NCBI GenBank assembly: GCA_001657395.1 | Contig: LYSY01000002.1 | Location: 682,001-746,000, forward strand | From: Rhodospirillales bacterium BBD 1991-14 | GTDB taxonomy: Bacteria > Pseudomonadota > Alphaproteobacteria > Kiloniellales > Kiloniellaceae | Length of the DNA stretch: 64,000 bases | Direction of reading: 5' to 3' | Part shown: positions 38,343-47,582 of the stretch, in pieces | How the letters are laid out: every line of letters begins with the position of its first letter | Numbering within the stretch: position 1 is the first letter of the stretch | Notes under the pieces: generated by a model | The model's database searches: none | What the model saw: the letters and a program-made list of their open reading frames with translations, nothing else | What the model was told of the DNA's origin: nothing | Made by a program: the position numbers and the translations under genes

Positions 38343-39601
38343 TGGCTTTCGGTCTCAAACGCAAAAAGGCGCCGGCCGCGCTTTCCTATGAGGAGAGCAA
38401 GGCGCTGGCGGAAGGCGGCTCCGACAAGGACCGTGCGGATCTGGCATCGCGCGAGGATCTGCGCCCGGAACTGCTCTATTACCTCTCGCAGGACCCCTCC
38501 TCCGAGGTGCGCCGGCGCATTGCCGCCAACGACAAAACGCCGCGCCAGGCCGACCTCATCCTGGCACGCGACAACGACGAAAAGGTGCGGGCCGAATTGG
38601 CGACAAAGATCGCCGAACTGACCCGGCAGGAAAACCGCGGCATCCAGGAAAAGGCCCAGCACTTCGTGGTCGAGACCCTGGAACTGCTGGCCAAGGACCA
38701 GGCCACCCAGGTGCGTCAGATCCTGGCCGAGACCCTGAAGTCGGTTGCCAACGCGCCACCGCAGGTCATCCAGCGCCTTGCCCGCGACGCGGAAGACATC
38801 GTCGCCTGCCCGGTGCTGGAGTTCTCGCCGCTGCTGAGCGACGAGGACCTTCTGGAGATCATCGCCAGCAGTGTTTCGGGCGACCGGCTCTGCGCCATCT
38901 CCCGCCGCGAGCATGTCGGCGAGGCGGTTTCCGATGCCATCGTCAAGCGTGACGACCGCCGCGCTGTTGCAGAGCTGCTGGGCAATGACTCGGCGCAGAT
39001 CCGCGAGGAGACCCTCGACGCTCTGATCGATGGTTCGGCCAGCGAACCGAGCTGGCAGCAGCCGCTGGTCGAGCGGCCAAAGCTGTCGTCGAAGGCGGTG
39101 CGCAAGCTGGCCTCCCTGGTGGCCGAGTCCCTGCTGGAGAAGCTGAAGCAGCGCAACGACATCGACAAGGAAACGGCGGAAGCGGTGGCCAAGGAAGTGC
39201 GCCGCCGGGTCGCGGAGAGCGCGCCGGAAGAAGCGGCGGAACCCGCGTTCAGCGGCGCGGAAGAGGCGGCCCGTCTGTTCAAGGCAGGCAAGCTGGACAC
39301 CGAGGTTCTGGGCGATGCGGTGCTGGCCGGCAAGCGCGAGTTCGTGTGCCATGGCCTGGCGTTGCTCGGCGAGATCGATGTCGGGCTTGTCGAACGTGTC
39401 CTCAGCGGCCGCTCTGCCAAGGGCGTGACCGCTCTTGCCTGGAAGGCCGGCTGCTCCATGCGCATGGCCCTGCAGTTGCAGACCAACATGGGCGGCATTC
39501 CCCCCAACAAGGCGCTGCACGCACGCAACGGCTCAGACTTCCCGCTGTCGCCGGAAGAAATGAAGTGGCAGCTCGACTTCTTCGCCAGCCTCACCGACTG
39601 A
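38342..39601 (+). CDS. DUF2336 domain protein
   Basis: 419 residues, mostly alpha-helical HEAT-like repeats in the first 250 (DRADLASREDLRPELLYYLSQDPSSEVRRRIAANDKTPRQADLILA; DNDEKVRAELATKIAEL) and a C-terminal domain ending in MGGIPPNKALHARNGSDFPLSPEEMKWQLDFF. This is the DUF2336 organisation common in Alphaproteobacteria. Function is not established. Translational coupling to the upstream GGDEF gene suggests a role in the same cyclic di-GMP circuit, for instance as a scaffold or effector; that is inference. Confidence 0.82.
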   Translation: MAFGLKRKKAPAALSYEESKALAEGGSDKDRADLASREDLRPELLYYLSQDPSSEVRRRIAANDKTPRQADLILARDNDEKVRAELATKIAELTRQENRGIQEKAQHFVVETLELLAKDQATQVRQILAETLKSVANAPPQVIQRLARDAEDIVACPVLEFSPLLSDEDLLEIIASSVSGDRLCAISRREHVGEAVSDAIVKRDDRRAVAELLGNDSAQIREETLDALIDGSASEPSWQQPLVERPKLSSKAVRKLASLVAESLLEKLKQRNDIDKETAEAVAKEVRRRVAESAPEEAAEPAFSGAEEAARLFKAGKLDTEVLGDAVLAGKREFVCHGLALLGEIDVGLVERVLSGRSAKGVTALAWKAGCSMRMALQLQTNMGGIPPNKALHARNGSDFPLSPEEMKWQLDFFASLTD

Positions 39602-39647
39602 CGCACTGACGTCTCACGGGCTACTGGCGCTTTCAGCCCATGGTTCT

Positions 39648-39757
39648 CCATCCTTCGAGACGCGCGCCTTGGCGCGCTTCTCAGGATGAGGACTGGGTCG
39701 CCTCAGGCACGCACCCTCATGCTGAGGAGAGAGCGTAGCGAACGTCTCGAAGCATGG
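39648..39757. repeat. intergenic palindromic element, family A copy 1
   Basis: About 110 bases forming a long imperfect inverted repeat between two converging genes: outer arms CCATCCTTCGAGACG and CGTCTCGAAGCATGG (one mismatch) and inner arms CTTCTCAGGATGAGG and CCTCATGCTGAGGAG. A second copy is at 49296-49407. The sequence resembles the dispersed palindromic elements common in alphaproteobacterial genomes. Transcribed, it would fold as a long hairpin. Confidence 0.85.
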
Positions 39758-39786
39758 GCCGGCTGTAGAGGACTCTTCGCCGTCCG

Positions 39787-40692
39787 CTAGCGGTGGATCA
39801 GGGTGCCGATACCGGCGCCGGTGAAGATTTCCAGCAGCATGGAGTGGGGCAGGCGGCCGTCCAGGATGACCGCCGCCTCGACACCGTTCTCCACCGCCTT
39901 CACGCAGGTCTCCAGCTTGGGGATCATGCCGCCGGAGATGGTGCCGTCCTGCTGCAGGCCGGCGACCTCGCCGGCGCTGAGGTCGGACAGCAGCTCGCCC
40001 TTCTTGTCCAGCACGCCGACGACGTCGGTCAGCATCAACAGACGCGAAGCGCCGGCAGCCGCCGCCACGGCGCCGGCCACCGTGTCGGCATTGATGTTGT
40101 AGGTCTCTCCCTTGGGGCCCATGCCGATGGGTGCGATGACCGGGATCAGGCCGGAGTCCTGCAGCGCGGAGAGGATGCGCGGATCGACCATGGTCGGCTC
40201 GCCGACGAAGCCCAGGTCCAGCACCTTCTCGATGTTGGAATCCGGGTCGCGGGTGGTGCGCTTCAGCTTCTGCGCCTGGATCAGGCTGCCGTCCTTGCCG
40301 GACAGGCCCACCGCCCGGCCGCCGGCGGCATTGATGGCACTGACGATCGACTTGTTGATGGTTCCGGAGAGCACCATCTCCACGACCTCGACGGTCTTGG
40401 CGTCGGTGACCCTGAGGCCGTCGACGAACTCGCTTTCGACCGACAGCCGCTCCAGCATGCGGCCGATCTGCGGGCCGCCGCCGTGTACCACGATGGGGTT
40501 CACGCCGACCTGCTTCAGCAGCACGATGTCGCTGGCGAAGAGCGCGGCAAGCTCTTCGTCGACCATGGCATGTCCGCCGTACTTGATGACGAAGGTCTTG
40601 CCAGAGTAGCGGCGCATGAACGGCAGAGCCTCGGTGATGGTCCGGGCCGTGCGCAGCCAGTGTTTGGTGTCGCTGATGCTGTTGCGTTTCAT
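39787..40692 (-). CDS. argB: acetylglutamate kinase
   Basis: 301 residues. [12 protein letters not shown] and [19 protein letters not shown] give the phosphate and substrate-binding Gly/Lys motifs, [29 protein letters not shown] the nucleotide segment, and [22 protein letters not shown] the C-terminal part. The N-terminal helix of about 25 residues is that of arginine-regulated ArgB. It catalyses the second step of arginine synthesis. Last gene of the rpmH-rnpA-yidD-yidC-engB-argB run. Confidence 0.95.
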   Translation of the reverse strand: MKRNSISDTKHWLRTARTITEALPFMRRYSGKTFVIKYGGHAMVDEELAALFASDIVLLKQVGVNPIVVHGGGPQIGRMLERLSVESEFVDGLRVTDAKTVEVVEMVLSGTINKSIVSAINAAGGRAVGLSGKDGSLIQAQKLKRTTRDPDSNIEKVLDLGFVGEPTMVDPRILSALQDSGLIPVIAPIGMGPKGETYNINADTVAGAVAAAAGASRLLMLTDVVGVLDKKGELLSDLSAGEVAGLQQDGTISGGMIPKLETCVKAVENGVEAAVILDGRLPHSMLLEIFTGAGIGTLIHR

Positions 40693-40734
40693 GCTTTGGA
40701 TCCCCCGGCCCGCCGCTGCGGCGCCGGCGCCACT

Positions 40735-41421
40735 CTAACCCCTGTCGGGCGGTTCGGCCAGCGCCGCCAGGGCGCCGCGCATCTCCGCGATCCCGGCCCC
40801 GCTTTCCGCTGAGGTGATCAGGCAGACCGGGTGGGCGGCCGGGCGTTTGGCCAAGGACTTGCCCGTCTCCTCCGCCATGCGCGCCAGCGGGCCGGGCTTC
40901 ATCTTGTCGGCCTTGGTCAGCACCACCTGATAGGAGACGGCGGCCTTGTCCAGTTCGTCCATCACCTGGTGGTCGCTGGCCTTCAGGCCGTGGCGGGAGT
41001 CGATCAGCAGACAGACCCGACGCAGTTCCGAGCGGCCCTTCAGGTAGCCGCGGGTCAGGCGGGTCCAGCGTTCGATATCGCTCTTGGAGGCGCGGGCATA
41101 GCCGTAGCCCGGCAGGTCCACCAGGATCAGCCGCCCGCCGAGATCGAAGAAGTTCAGCAGCCGCGTGCGGCCCGGCGTGCCGGAGGTGCGGGCCAGGGTC
41201 TTGCGCCCGGTGAGGGCGTTTATCAGGCTCGACTTGCCGACGTTGGAGCGGCCGGCGAAGGCGACCTCTGCGGGACCGAAGGCGGGAATCTGGTTCTTGT
41301 CCGCCGCCGAGATCAGGAAGTCGCAGGGCCCGGCGAAAAGCAGGCGCCCGGCCTCCAGTGCCGCGGCTTCGGCTTCGGCGTCGCGGTCGCCCTGGTCTGT
41401 ATAGGGTGTCTCTTCAATCAT
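40735..41421 (-). CDS. engB: ribosome biogenesis GTPase EngB/YihA
   Basis: 228 residues of TrmE-Era-EngA-YihA-type GTPase: G1 AGRSNVGKSSLINAL, G2/G3 around ARTSGTPGRTRLLNFF and LVDLPGYGYA, G4 LTKADKM. An acidic N-terminal tail of about 25 residues (MIEETPYTDQGDRDAEAEAAALEA) extends the usual length slightly. It takes part in 50S assembly. Between yidC (45-base gap) and argB, as is usual in Alphaproteobacteria. Confidence 0.95.
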   Translation of the reverse strand: MIEETPYTDQGDRDAEAEAAALEAGRLLFAGPCDFLISAADKNQIPAFGPAEVAFAGRSNVGKSSLINALTGRKTLARTSGTPGRTRLLNFFDLGGRLILVDLPGYGYARASKSDIERWTRLTRGYLKGRSELRRVCLLIDSRHGLKASDHQVMDELDKAAVSYQVVLTKADKMKPGPLARMAEETGKSLAKRPAAHPVCLITSAESGAGIAEMRGALAALAEPPDRG

Positions 41422-41466
41422 GGCGGCTGCACCCCGGCAGGGCCGGTGGCCAGTATCCCGGCGCTG

Positions 41467-43242
41467 CTAGGTGGACGGGGTGGTCGGCTTGGCCGAGCCG
41501 CCGCCGATGGGCACGCCGGCGCGCTTCATGATGATGGCCTGCTGGGCGATGGAGAGCACGTTGTTCCAGGTCCAGTAGATCACCAGGCCCGCCGGGAAGG
41601 TCGCCAGCAGGAAGGTGAAGATGATCGGCATCATCAGGAAGATCTTGGCCTGCACCGGGTCGGGCGGCTGGGGGTTCAGCTTCTGCTGCAGGAACATGGA
41701 GATACCCATCAGCAGCGGCCAGACGCCGAGGTTCAGGAGGTTCAGGATGCCAAGCTCCGGCACGCCCCAGGGCAGCAGGCCGAAGCCGTTGAGGATGGAG
41801 GTCGGGTCCGGCGCAGAGAGATCCTGGATCCAGCCGTAGAAGGGGGCGTGGCGCATCTCGATGGTGACGAACATCACCTTGTAGAGCGCGAAGAAGACCG
41901 GGATCTGGATGAGGATCGGCAGGCAGCCGGACAGCGGGTTGGCGCCCTCGCGCTTGTAGAGCGCCATCATCTCCTGATTCAGGCGCTGCTTGTCCTCGGC
42001 GAAGCGCTCCCGCAGTTCCAGCATCTGCGGCTGCAGTTTGCGCATCTTGGCCATGGACTTGTAGGACTTGTTGGCCAGCGGGAAGAAGACCAGCTTGATG
42101 GCCACGGTCAGCGCCAGGATGGCGAGGCCGAAGTTGCCGAGGGTCGCGTTCAGCCAGTGCAGGGCATAGAACAGCGGCTTGGTGAGAAAGTAGAACCAGC
42201 CGAAGTCGACGGCCAGGTCGAAGTTCACGATGCCGTACTGTTCCTGATAGGCATCGAGCTTGATGACCTCCTTGGCGCCGGCGAAAAGCCGGTTGGTGAT
42301 CTCGGCACTGCCGCCGGCGGGGACAGCGGTGGCGTCGTAGATCATGTCCGTCTGATAGTGGTCGCGGCCCTCGCGCTGATTGTAGAGGAAGCGCGTCTTT
42401 ACGGCCTGGCTCTGGTCCGGGATCAGTGCTGCCAGCCAGTACTTGTCGGTGATGCCGATCCAGCCGCCGGTGGTCGGTGTGTCGATCACGACGTCGCGGC
42501 CCTCGAAGTCGTCTTTCAGGTCGTCGTAGTCGACTTCCTTCAGAACCTCGTCGAAGACGCCCAAGGGGCCCTCATGGAGAATGAAGAAGCCCAGGATCTC
42601 CGGTGTGTTGGTGCGGGAAATCAGGCCGAAGGGCGCAAGCTGAACCTCTGCGCCGGCATCGTTGACGACCCGCTGGGTCACGGTGAAGAGGTATTCGTCG
42701 TCGAGTTCGAAGACCTGTTCGAAGGTCAGCCCCTCGCCGTTGTTCCAGCGCAGGGTGACCGGGGTGTCGGGGGTCAGCGTCCCGCCTTCGGACTGCCAGA
42801 GCGTCTGGGCGTCCGGCAGGGTGACCGTCGTGCCCGGGGCGGCGGCCCAGCCGAAGCGCGCGAAGTAGGGATCGGCGGAGCCTTCCGGCGACAGGTAGGT
42901 GATCAGCGGGCTGTCTTCGTCCAGTGTCTCGCGGAACTGCCTCAGCACCAGGTCGTCCAGCTTGGCGCCGCGCAGGGCGATGGAGCCTCCTAGGTTTTCG
43001 CTGTCGATCTCGATCCGCGGGCTGATCCCGATCGCCTCTTCGCGCACCTGGGCGTCCGGCACGCCGCCGGGCAGTCCGGGGATCGACGGGGCTGCGCCCT
43101 GCCCCGGGACCGGCGTCGAGCCCTGCTCGCCGGCCGTCTCCGGTTGCTGGACCGGCGGCGGGGGCGGTGGGAACAGCATCTGGAAGCCGAAAAGGATGGC
43201 CACCGACAGGACGATCGCCAAGAGAAGGTTGCGTTGTTCCAT
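41467..43242 (-). CDS. yidC: membrane protein insertase YidC
   Basis: 591 residues. N-terminal signal anchor (NLLLAIVLSVAILFGFQMLFPPPP), a long periplasmic domain with a Pro/Gln/Gly-rich linker, then the conserved five-helix insertase core: YFLTKPLFYALHWLNATLGNFGLAILALTVAIKLVFFPLANKSYKSMAKM, NPLSGCLPILIQIPVFFALYKV and the C-terminal helices ending VIYWTWNNVLSIAQQ. It inserts membrane proteins alone or with Sec. Follows yidD in the ribosome-membrane cluster. Confidence 0.96.
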   Translation of the reverse strand: MEQRNLLLAIVLSVAILFGFQMLFPPPPPPVQQPETAGEQGSTPVPGQGAAPSIPGLPGGVPDAQVREEAIGISPRIEIDSENLGGSIALRGAKLDDLVLRQFRETLDEDSPLITYLSPEGSADPYFARFGWAAAPGTTVTLPDAQTLWQSEGGTLTPDTPVTLRWNNGEGLTFEQVFELDDEYLFTVTQRVVNDAGAEVQLAPFGLISRTNTPEILGFFILHEGPLGVFDEVLKEVDYDDLKDDFEGRDVVIDTPTTGGWIGITDKYWLAALIPDQSQAVKTRFLYNQREGRDHYQTDMIYDATAVPAGGSAEITNRLFAGAKEVIKLDAYQEQYGIVNFDLAVDFGWFYFLTKPLFYALHWLNATLGNFGLAILALTVAIKLVFFPLANKSYKSMAKMRKLQPQMLELRERFAEDKQRLNQEMMALYKREGANPLSGCLPILIQIPVFFALYKVMFVTIEMRHAPFYGWIQDLSAPDPTSILNGFGLLPWGVPELGILNLLNLGVWPLLMGISMFLQQKLNPQPPDPVQAKIFLMMPIIFTFLLATFPAGLVIYWTWNNVLSIAQQAIIMKRAGVPIGGGSAKPTTPST

Positions 43243-43284
43243 AGGACTCGATTGGCTCCCCGCGGGCGGGCCTCTGCGGCTCGG

Positions 43285-43611
43285 TTAGTGGTCTAGATGG
43301 CGACAATCGGCGCAAAGGCCAAGCCCGCCGGCGGATTTCTTTGCGGCTCCGGCTGCCGACTTGGAATCTGGCGCTCGGTCCGGCGCCCGCTCGGGGACGG
43401 GGTCGTAGCCCCAGTCTGCCCAGGGGTGACAGCGCAGCAGCCGGCGCAGGGCCAGCCAGCCGCCCCGCAGCGGGCCATGACGGACGACGGCCTGGCGGGC
43501 GTACTCGGAGCAACTGGGATAGTAGCGGCAGGACGGGGGGAAGAAGGGCGAGACCAGAAGCTGATAGCCCCGGATCAAGACCAGCATCGCAAGGCGCAAG
43601 GCCCCCATCAA
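43285..43611 (-). CDS. yidD: membrane protein insertion efficiency factor YidD
   Basis: 108 residues. The YidD signature is complete: [30 protein letters not shown] with its three Cys, then [30 protein letters not shown]. The Ala/Ser/Lys C-terminal tail of about 35 residues with CADCRHLDH is extra. The start overlaps the rnpA stop as ATGA (43608-43611), so translation is probably coupled. Confidence 0.95.
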   Translation of the reverse strand: MMGALRLAMLVLIRGYQLLVSPFFPPSCRYYPSCSEYARQAVVRHGPLRGGWLALRRLLRCHPWADWGYDPVPERAPDRAPDSKSAAGAAKKSAGGLGLCADCRHLDH

Positions 43612-44123
43612 GATGCCTCCTCTGGTGTTCCCTGCGGCCCGGCGCTGCGCGCCTTGCCGTCGCCCGGTCTGCGCCCATCCTGCCTGCGCCGGGCTTGTCT
43701 GTTGTCCAGCCTGCCGATGGCCTGTTCCAGGTCGCTCAGCAGCTTGTCGTACGATCGCGTCAGGGTGCCGGCGCGGCCGATGACCACATAATCCGTCCCC
43801 TTGCGGCCCAGACGCGGAAAGATCTCGGCGGCCGCGGCGCGCAGGCGCCGCTTGGCCCGGTTGCGCGTGACCGCATTGCCGATCCGCCGCGTCACCGTGA
43901 AGCCGACCCGGACGTCCGCCGGATCATCGCAACCGGTGGCCGGGCGATCAGTCGCCGGGGCGCCGCTTTGCCGTGTCGTGCTGCCCTGCTGGGTGTCTGC
44001 CGGCCGCTGGTCAGGACGTTGGGCAGCCTGCAGAACAAGGCCCGGCGTCGCCCACTTGCGCTTGGCGGCCGCGACCCTGAGAAACTGAGGTCGTGTCTTC
44101 AGCCGCCCGACGGTCGGCATCAC
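43608..44123 (-). CDS. rnpA: ribonuclease P protein component
   Basis: 171 residues, longer than the usual 115-130. The start [26 protein letters not shown] and the RNR motif [18 protein letters not shown] are typical and bind the P RNA. An insertion of about 35 polar residues ([18 protein letters not shown]... to DDPAD) separates the first strands, and the tail after LEQAIGRL is also extended and basic. It is the protein cofactor of RNase P. Second gene after rpmH, six bases downstream. Confidence 0.93.
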   Translation of the reverse strand: MMPTVGRLKTRPQFLRVAAAKRKWATPGLVLQAAQRPDQRPADTQQGSTTRQSGAPATDRPATGCDDPADVRVGFTVTRRIGNAVTRNRAKRRLRAAAAEIFPRLGRKGTDYVVIGRAGTLTRSYDKLLSDLEQAIGRLDNRQARRRQDGRRPGDGKARSAGPQGTPEEAS

Positions 44124-44129
44124 GACCCC

Positions 44130-44264
44130 TTAAGCGGAAAGGCGCTTGCGGCCCTTGGCGCGGCGTCGAGCGAGTATGCGGCGCCCGCCAACGGTTCCTT
44201 TACGTGCGCGGAACCCGTGGCGGCGCTTGCGGACCAGCACAGAGGGCTGATAGGTGCGCTTCAC
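44130..44264 (-). CDS. rpmH: 50S ribosomal protein L34
   Basis: 44 residues, [20 protein letters not shown]... to [10 protein letters not shown], the whole L34 length. The start is GTG at 44264, since the frame reads Val-Lys-Arg-Thr; GGAG stands 7 bases upstream. The longer open frame reaching 44447 is not coding. A consensus promoter lies about 45-70 bases upstream. Confidence 0.96.
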   Translation of the reverse strand: MKRTYQPSVLVRKRRHGFRARKGTVGGRRILARRRAKGRKRLSA

Positions 44265-44640
44265 GGTCGGTCTCCAGTACCAGGCTGACTCTCGAATTGA
44301 CGGGGCTGTATAAGGGTGCCTCCCGGCTCTGTCAACGACCGCAAGGCCCGCCGCGCGCCTTTCTTTCCGGCGGTTCCGACACGCTGCGGGGGCAAGGGTT
44401 TCCCATGCCTCCTCCCGGGAACCCCAAAGCAAGGCCTGGCCGCCCATCGCGCAGGGCTCACACCATGGTGACTGGTCGCCGGACCGGCCAGGGGCTAAAA
44501 CGCTCGGGTGTTCGGTTTTGCGCCGCCTCCCAGCGAACCCGACCGCCCCGCCGCCGGCCCTGACGGGCCTGCATTAGCCTTTGGTTAACCATGTTCCGGC
44601 TACCACCGGGGATTGTCCGGGACCGTCCCAGGGAGAGTCC
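44265..44640. other. 376-base divergent gap rpmH / TVP38 paralogue
   Basis: Contains the rpmH promoter (annotated separately) on the minus strand. On the plus side GGGAGAG precedes the ATG at 44641. The long antisense frames here are not supported. dnaA is not adjacent, so no sign of an origin was seen. Confidence 0.5.
44307..44335 (-). promoter_or_regulatory. sigma-70 promoter of the rpmH operon
   Basis: On the minus strand TTGACA (44335-44330), exactly 17 bases, then TATACA (44312-44307). Five of six -10 bases and all six -35 bases match consensus; the start of rpmH is 43 bases beyond. It should drive rpmH-rnpA-yidD-yidC and perhaps engB-argB. Confidence 0.85.
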
Positions 44641-45387
44641 ATGACCGAACCCAGCCCCGAGGAGGCCGACTCTGGCACCAGGAAAGGTGTCTCTCTCGGC
44701 CGCTTCGTGCCGATCCTCATACTGCTGGCGGGGCTCGGCCTCTTCTTCCTGCTCGGCTGGCACCGCTACGTCAGCTTCGACGTTCTGCGGGAGAACCGCG
44801 CCAACCTGCTGGACCTGGTCGCCCAGTACGGGATCGTCGCCGGGCTCGCCTTCATGGCGGTCTACGCCCTGGTGGCGGCCTTCTCTATCCCGGGCGGGGC
44901 CATTCTGACGATCACGGCGGGGTTCCTCTTCGGCCCCTTTCTCGGCACCTGCTACGTCGTGGTTGGGGCGACACTGGGGGCCTGCGCCCTGTTCCTGGCG
45001 GCGCGCTATGCCTTTGCCGACCTGCTGCGCGCCAAGGCGGGCGCGGCCATTAGGAAGATGGAGGACGGCTTCAGGGAAAACGCGCTCAACTATCTGCTGG
45101 TCCTGCGCCTGGTGCCGCTCTTTCCCTTCTTCGTTGTTAACCTTGTGCCCGCCTTCCTGGGCGTGCCCCTGCGGATCTACTTTATCGGCACGCTGATCGG
45201 CATCATTCCCGGCACCTTTGTCTATGCCCTGGTGGGCAACGGCCTGGGCGCCATCTTCGACCGTGGCGAGGTGCCCGATCTCGGCACCATCTTCCAGCCC
45301 CAGTTCCTGGCCCCGATCCTGGGCCTGGCGGTGCTGGCGGTGATTCCCGTGGTGTACAAGAAGCTGAAGGCCCGCAAGGAGGGCTAG
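44641..45387 (+). CDS. TVP38/TMEM64 (VTT/DedA) family membrane protein, paralogue
   Basis: 248 residues from ATG 44641 with GGGAGAG in front. The core is the same as at 7408-8202: FSIPGGAILTITAGFLFGPFLGTCYVVVGATLGA, then FRENALNYLLVLRLVPLFPFFVVNLVPAFLGVPLRIYFIGTLIGIIPGTFVYALVGNGLG, at visibly higher than 60% identity. Function presumably in envelope lipid or stress biology. The next same-strand gene encodes the secreted CNPC-repeat protein 270 bases on. Confidence 0.85.
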   Translation: MTEPSPEEADSGTRKGVSLGRFVPILILLAGLGLFFLLGWHRYVSFDVLRENRANLLDLVAQYGIVAGLAFMAVYALVAAFSIPGGAILTITAGFLFGPFLGTCYVVVGATLGACALFLAARYAFADLLRAKAGAAIRKMEDGFRENALNYLLVLRLVPLFPFFVVNLVPAFLGVPLRIYFIGTLIGIIPGTFVYALVGNGLGAIFDRGEVPDLGTIFQPQFLAPILGLAVLAVIPVVYKKLKARKEG

Positions 45388-45657
45388 GTCCTCTCGCCGA
45401 CGGCTGCCCGCACGGCTCCCTCCGCTGATGCCGATAGGACATCTCCGCTCCAGCGGCAGGCGTCCTGTGGCCGGAAAAGGGCTTTTTTCACAGAAAGTTG
45501 AAGCTGCTCGCCGGAGCGTGATTCGAGATTGATCGCGCAGCCCACCATTCTTGGAGGCACCGGCACGCAACGGCCCCACAGCGGCGGCCCGCCGGTTCGA
45601 AGGCGCTCTTCCTTGGGGTGCCGAGACGGATCGATCAAGCTTGGAGGCTTAACGACG

Positions 45658-45945
45658 ATGCTGAAGAAAACCCTTGTTGCGCTGAGTGTTGCCACTGTTT
45701 CCGCCGGTGCGGTGGCGATGCCGCTCGCCGCAGCCACTGCTTCGAACGCCCCGGTTCAGGTGGCGGCCTGCAATCCCTGCAGCCCCTGTGCTGCCAAGGC
45801 CGCGTGCAATCCCTGCGCCGCCAAGGTGCTGAAGCCGGCGGCCTGCAATCCGTGCAATCCCTGCAACCCCTGTGCGGCTGCCAACCCGTGCAACCCCTGC
45901 GCTGCCAAGAACCCCTGCAATCCCTGCGCCGCCAAGTCCAACTAA
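45658..45945 (+). CDS. secreted Cys-rich CNPC-repeat protein
   Basis: 95 residues. GGAGG at 45643-45647 precedes the ATG by 10 bases. A Sec signal peptide ([28 protein letters not shown]) is followed by a mature region built almost only of Cys-Asn-Pro-Cys-type units separated by Ala-Ala-Lys or Ala-Ala-Asn: [17 protein letters not shown], then [19 protein letters not shown], then [13 protein letters not shown], 13 cysteines in all. No enzyme, modification gene or transporter is beside it. I do not recognise a named family. Possible roles are metal binding, a disulfide-linked envelope polymer, or a modified peptide; none is shown. Stop TAA at 45943. Confidence 0.8.
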   Translation: MLKKTLVALSVATVSAGAVAMPLAAATASNAPVQVAACNPCSPCAAKAACNPCAAKVLKPAACNPCNPCNPCAAANPCNPCAAKNPCNPCAAKSN

Positions 45946-46139
45946 GGGCGGAGACAGGATCTTCTTTTTCGGCGCCCGGTCTTCCGCACACGGTCCCGCG
46001 CTATGCGCGGCGGTGCTGCGGGGCCGGGCGCCCTGCCTTTCGGGGCCTGAAAGCCGCCCTTTGCGGCCGGCCAAGGCCCCATCGGCGCGTGGCGGCGCCG
46101 ATTCCCGAGCCTGCCGGAGCCGTGCTATAAGCCAGGGCT

Positions 46140-47582
46140 ATGTTGGGTCCTAAGTCGCCGGGGAACAGGCTCCGCCTGCCGCCTCTCACCAAAAGCCTTT
46201 CGGCCAAGCTTCTGCTGCTGACGATCTTCTTCGTCATGGTGGCGGAGGTGCTGATCTATGCGCCCTCCATCGGCCGCATGCGCCTGGTCTACCTGCAGGA
46301 GCGGCTGGCTGCGGCGCATCTCTCCATTCTCGCCCTCGAAGCGACCCCGGACAACATGGTGAGCAAGGACCTGGAGGCCGAACTGCTGCAGCATGTCGGC
46401 GCCTATATGGTCGCCCTCACCAAGCCGGACCGCGGCAAGCTGATGCTGATGGTCGAGGGGCCGGAGGGGATCGACGCCAGCTACGATCTGCGTGAGGCCA
46501 GCTTCTTCGGTCTCATCGGCGATGCGGTGGTTGCCCTGGCGGCGCCCGAAAACCGCCTGCTGCGGATCGTCGGTCCTTCGCCCAAGGACCCCGCGGTGCT
46601 GGTGGAGGTGGTGCTGGACGAAGCGCCGATGCGCCGCGACATGTACGACTACTCCTACCGCATCCTGCAGCTCTCGCTGATCATCTCGATCTTCACCGCC
46701 GCATTTGTCTACCTCAGTCTGCATCTGCTGATGGTCAGGCCCATGCGCCGGATCACCGCGAGCATGGCCGCCTTTCGCGAAAACCCCGAGGTCGCCGCCG
46801 GCGGGCTGCAGCCCTCGGAGCGCAGCGACGAAGTCGGCATCGCCGAGCGCGAGCTGGTGACGATGCAGGAGGGGCTGCGCGCCGCGCTGCTGCAGAAGAC
46901 CCGGCTGGCCGCCCTTGGCACCGCCGTCACCAAGGTCAACCACGACCTGCGCAACATTCTCGCCACTGCCAGCCTGATCTCGGAGCGCCTAGCCCGCAGC
47001 GGCGACCCGGCCGTGCGCTCCATGGCCCCCACCCTGGTCGGTGCCATCGACCGGGCCCTGCATCTCTGCGCCCAGACCCTGCAGTTCACGCGGGAGGGGC
47101 CGGCCCATCTGGAGCTCAACCGCTTTGACCTGCGCGACCTCATGACCGAGGTGCGCGAAGGCCTGGCCGGCGTCGGCGCCGGGCGCGGCGGCTGGCTGAA
47201 CGAGGTGGAGCGCGGCTTCGTGGTCGAGGCCGACCGCGAGCAGCTCTACCGCGTCTTCATCAACCTCGGGCGCAACGCCCTGGAGGCCGGGGCGGGCGAG
47301 GTGCGCATCGACGCGCGGCCGGTGCGCGACTTTCTGGTCATCGACGTCGAGGACAACGGCCCCGGCCTGCCGGAGGAGGCGCAGGAGCACCTCTTCAAGC
47401 CCTTCACCGGCTCGACCCGCGAAGGCGGATCGGGCCTCGGCCTTTCCATCGCCCACGACATCATGCGCGCCCACGGCGGCGATATCCGCATGGAGCGTTC
47501 CGACGCCGAGGGCACGCTGTTCCGCCTCGTGCTGCCGGTGGCCCAGAGCAAGGGCCAGCAGGCTGCCAAGAAGGCGAGCTAA
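46140..47582 (+). CDS. membrane sensor histidine kinase with HAMP domain
   Basis: 480 residues. Two membrane helices (LLLLTIFFVMVAEVLIYAP about residue 25, and LQLSLIISIFTAAFVYLSLHLLMV about 180) bracket a periplasmic sensor of about 130 residues, then HAMP (RPMRRITASMAAF), HisKA with phosphoacceptor His268 in VTKVNHDLRNILATA, and an ATPase domain (NLGRNALEAG, DNGPGLPEEA, GGSGLGLSI). The VNHDLRN variant of the H box is seen in alphaproteobacterial kinases. No response regulator is adjacent. It overlaps the convergent GNAT gene by 4 bases. Confidence 0.87.
   Translation: MLGPKSPGNRLRLPPLTKSLSAKLLLLTIFFVMVAEVLIYAPSIGRMRLVYLQERLAAAHLSILALEATPDNMVSKDLEAELLQHVGAYMVALTKPDRGKLMLMVEGPEGIDASYDLREASFFGLIGDAVVALAAPENRLLRIVGPSPKDPAVLVEVVLDEAPMRRDMYDYSYRILQLSLIISIFTAAFVYLSLHLLMVRPMRRITASMAAFRENPEVAAGGLQPSERSDEVGIAERELVTMQEGLRAALLQKTRLAALGTAVTKVNHDLRNILATASLISERLARSGDPAVRSMAPTLVGAIDRALHLCAQTLQFTREGPAHLELNRFDLRDLMTEVREGLAGVGAGRGGWLNEVERGFVVEADREQLYRVFINLGRNALEAGAGEVRIDARPVRDFLVIDVEDNGPGLPEEAQEHLFKPFTGSTREGGSGLGLSIAHDIMRAHGGDIRMERSDAEGTLFRLVLPVAQSKGQQAAKKAS

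Noticed and set aside
45529-45657. Longer start for the CNPC protein
   Set aside because: The extra N-terminus has no family features and removes the signal peptide from its N-terminal position; GGAGG marks ATG 45658.
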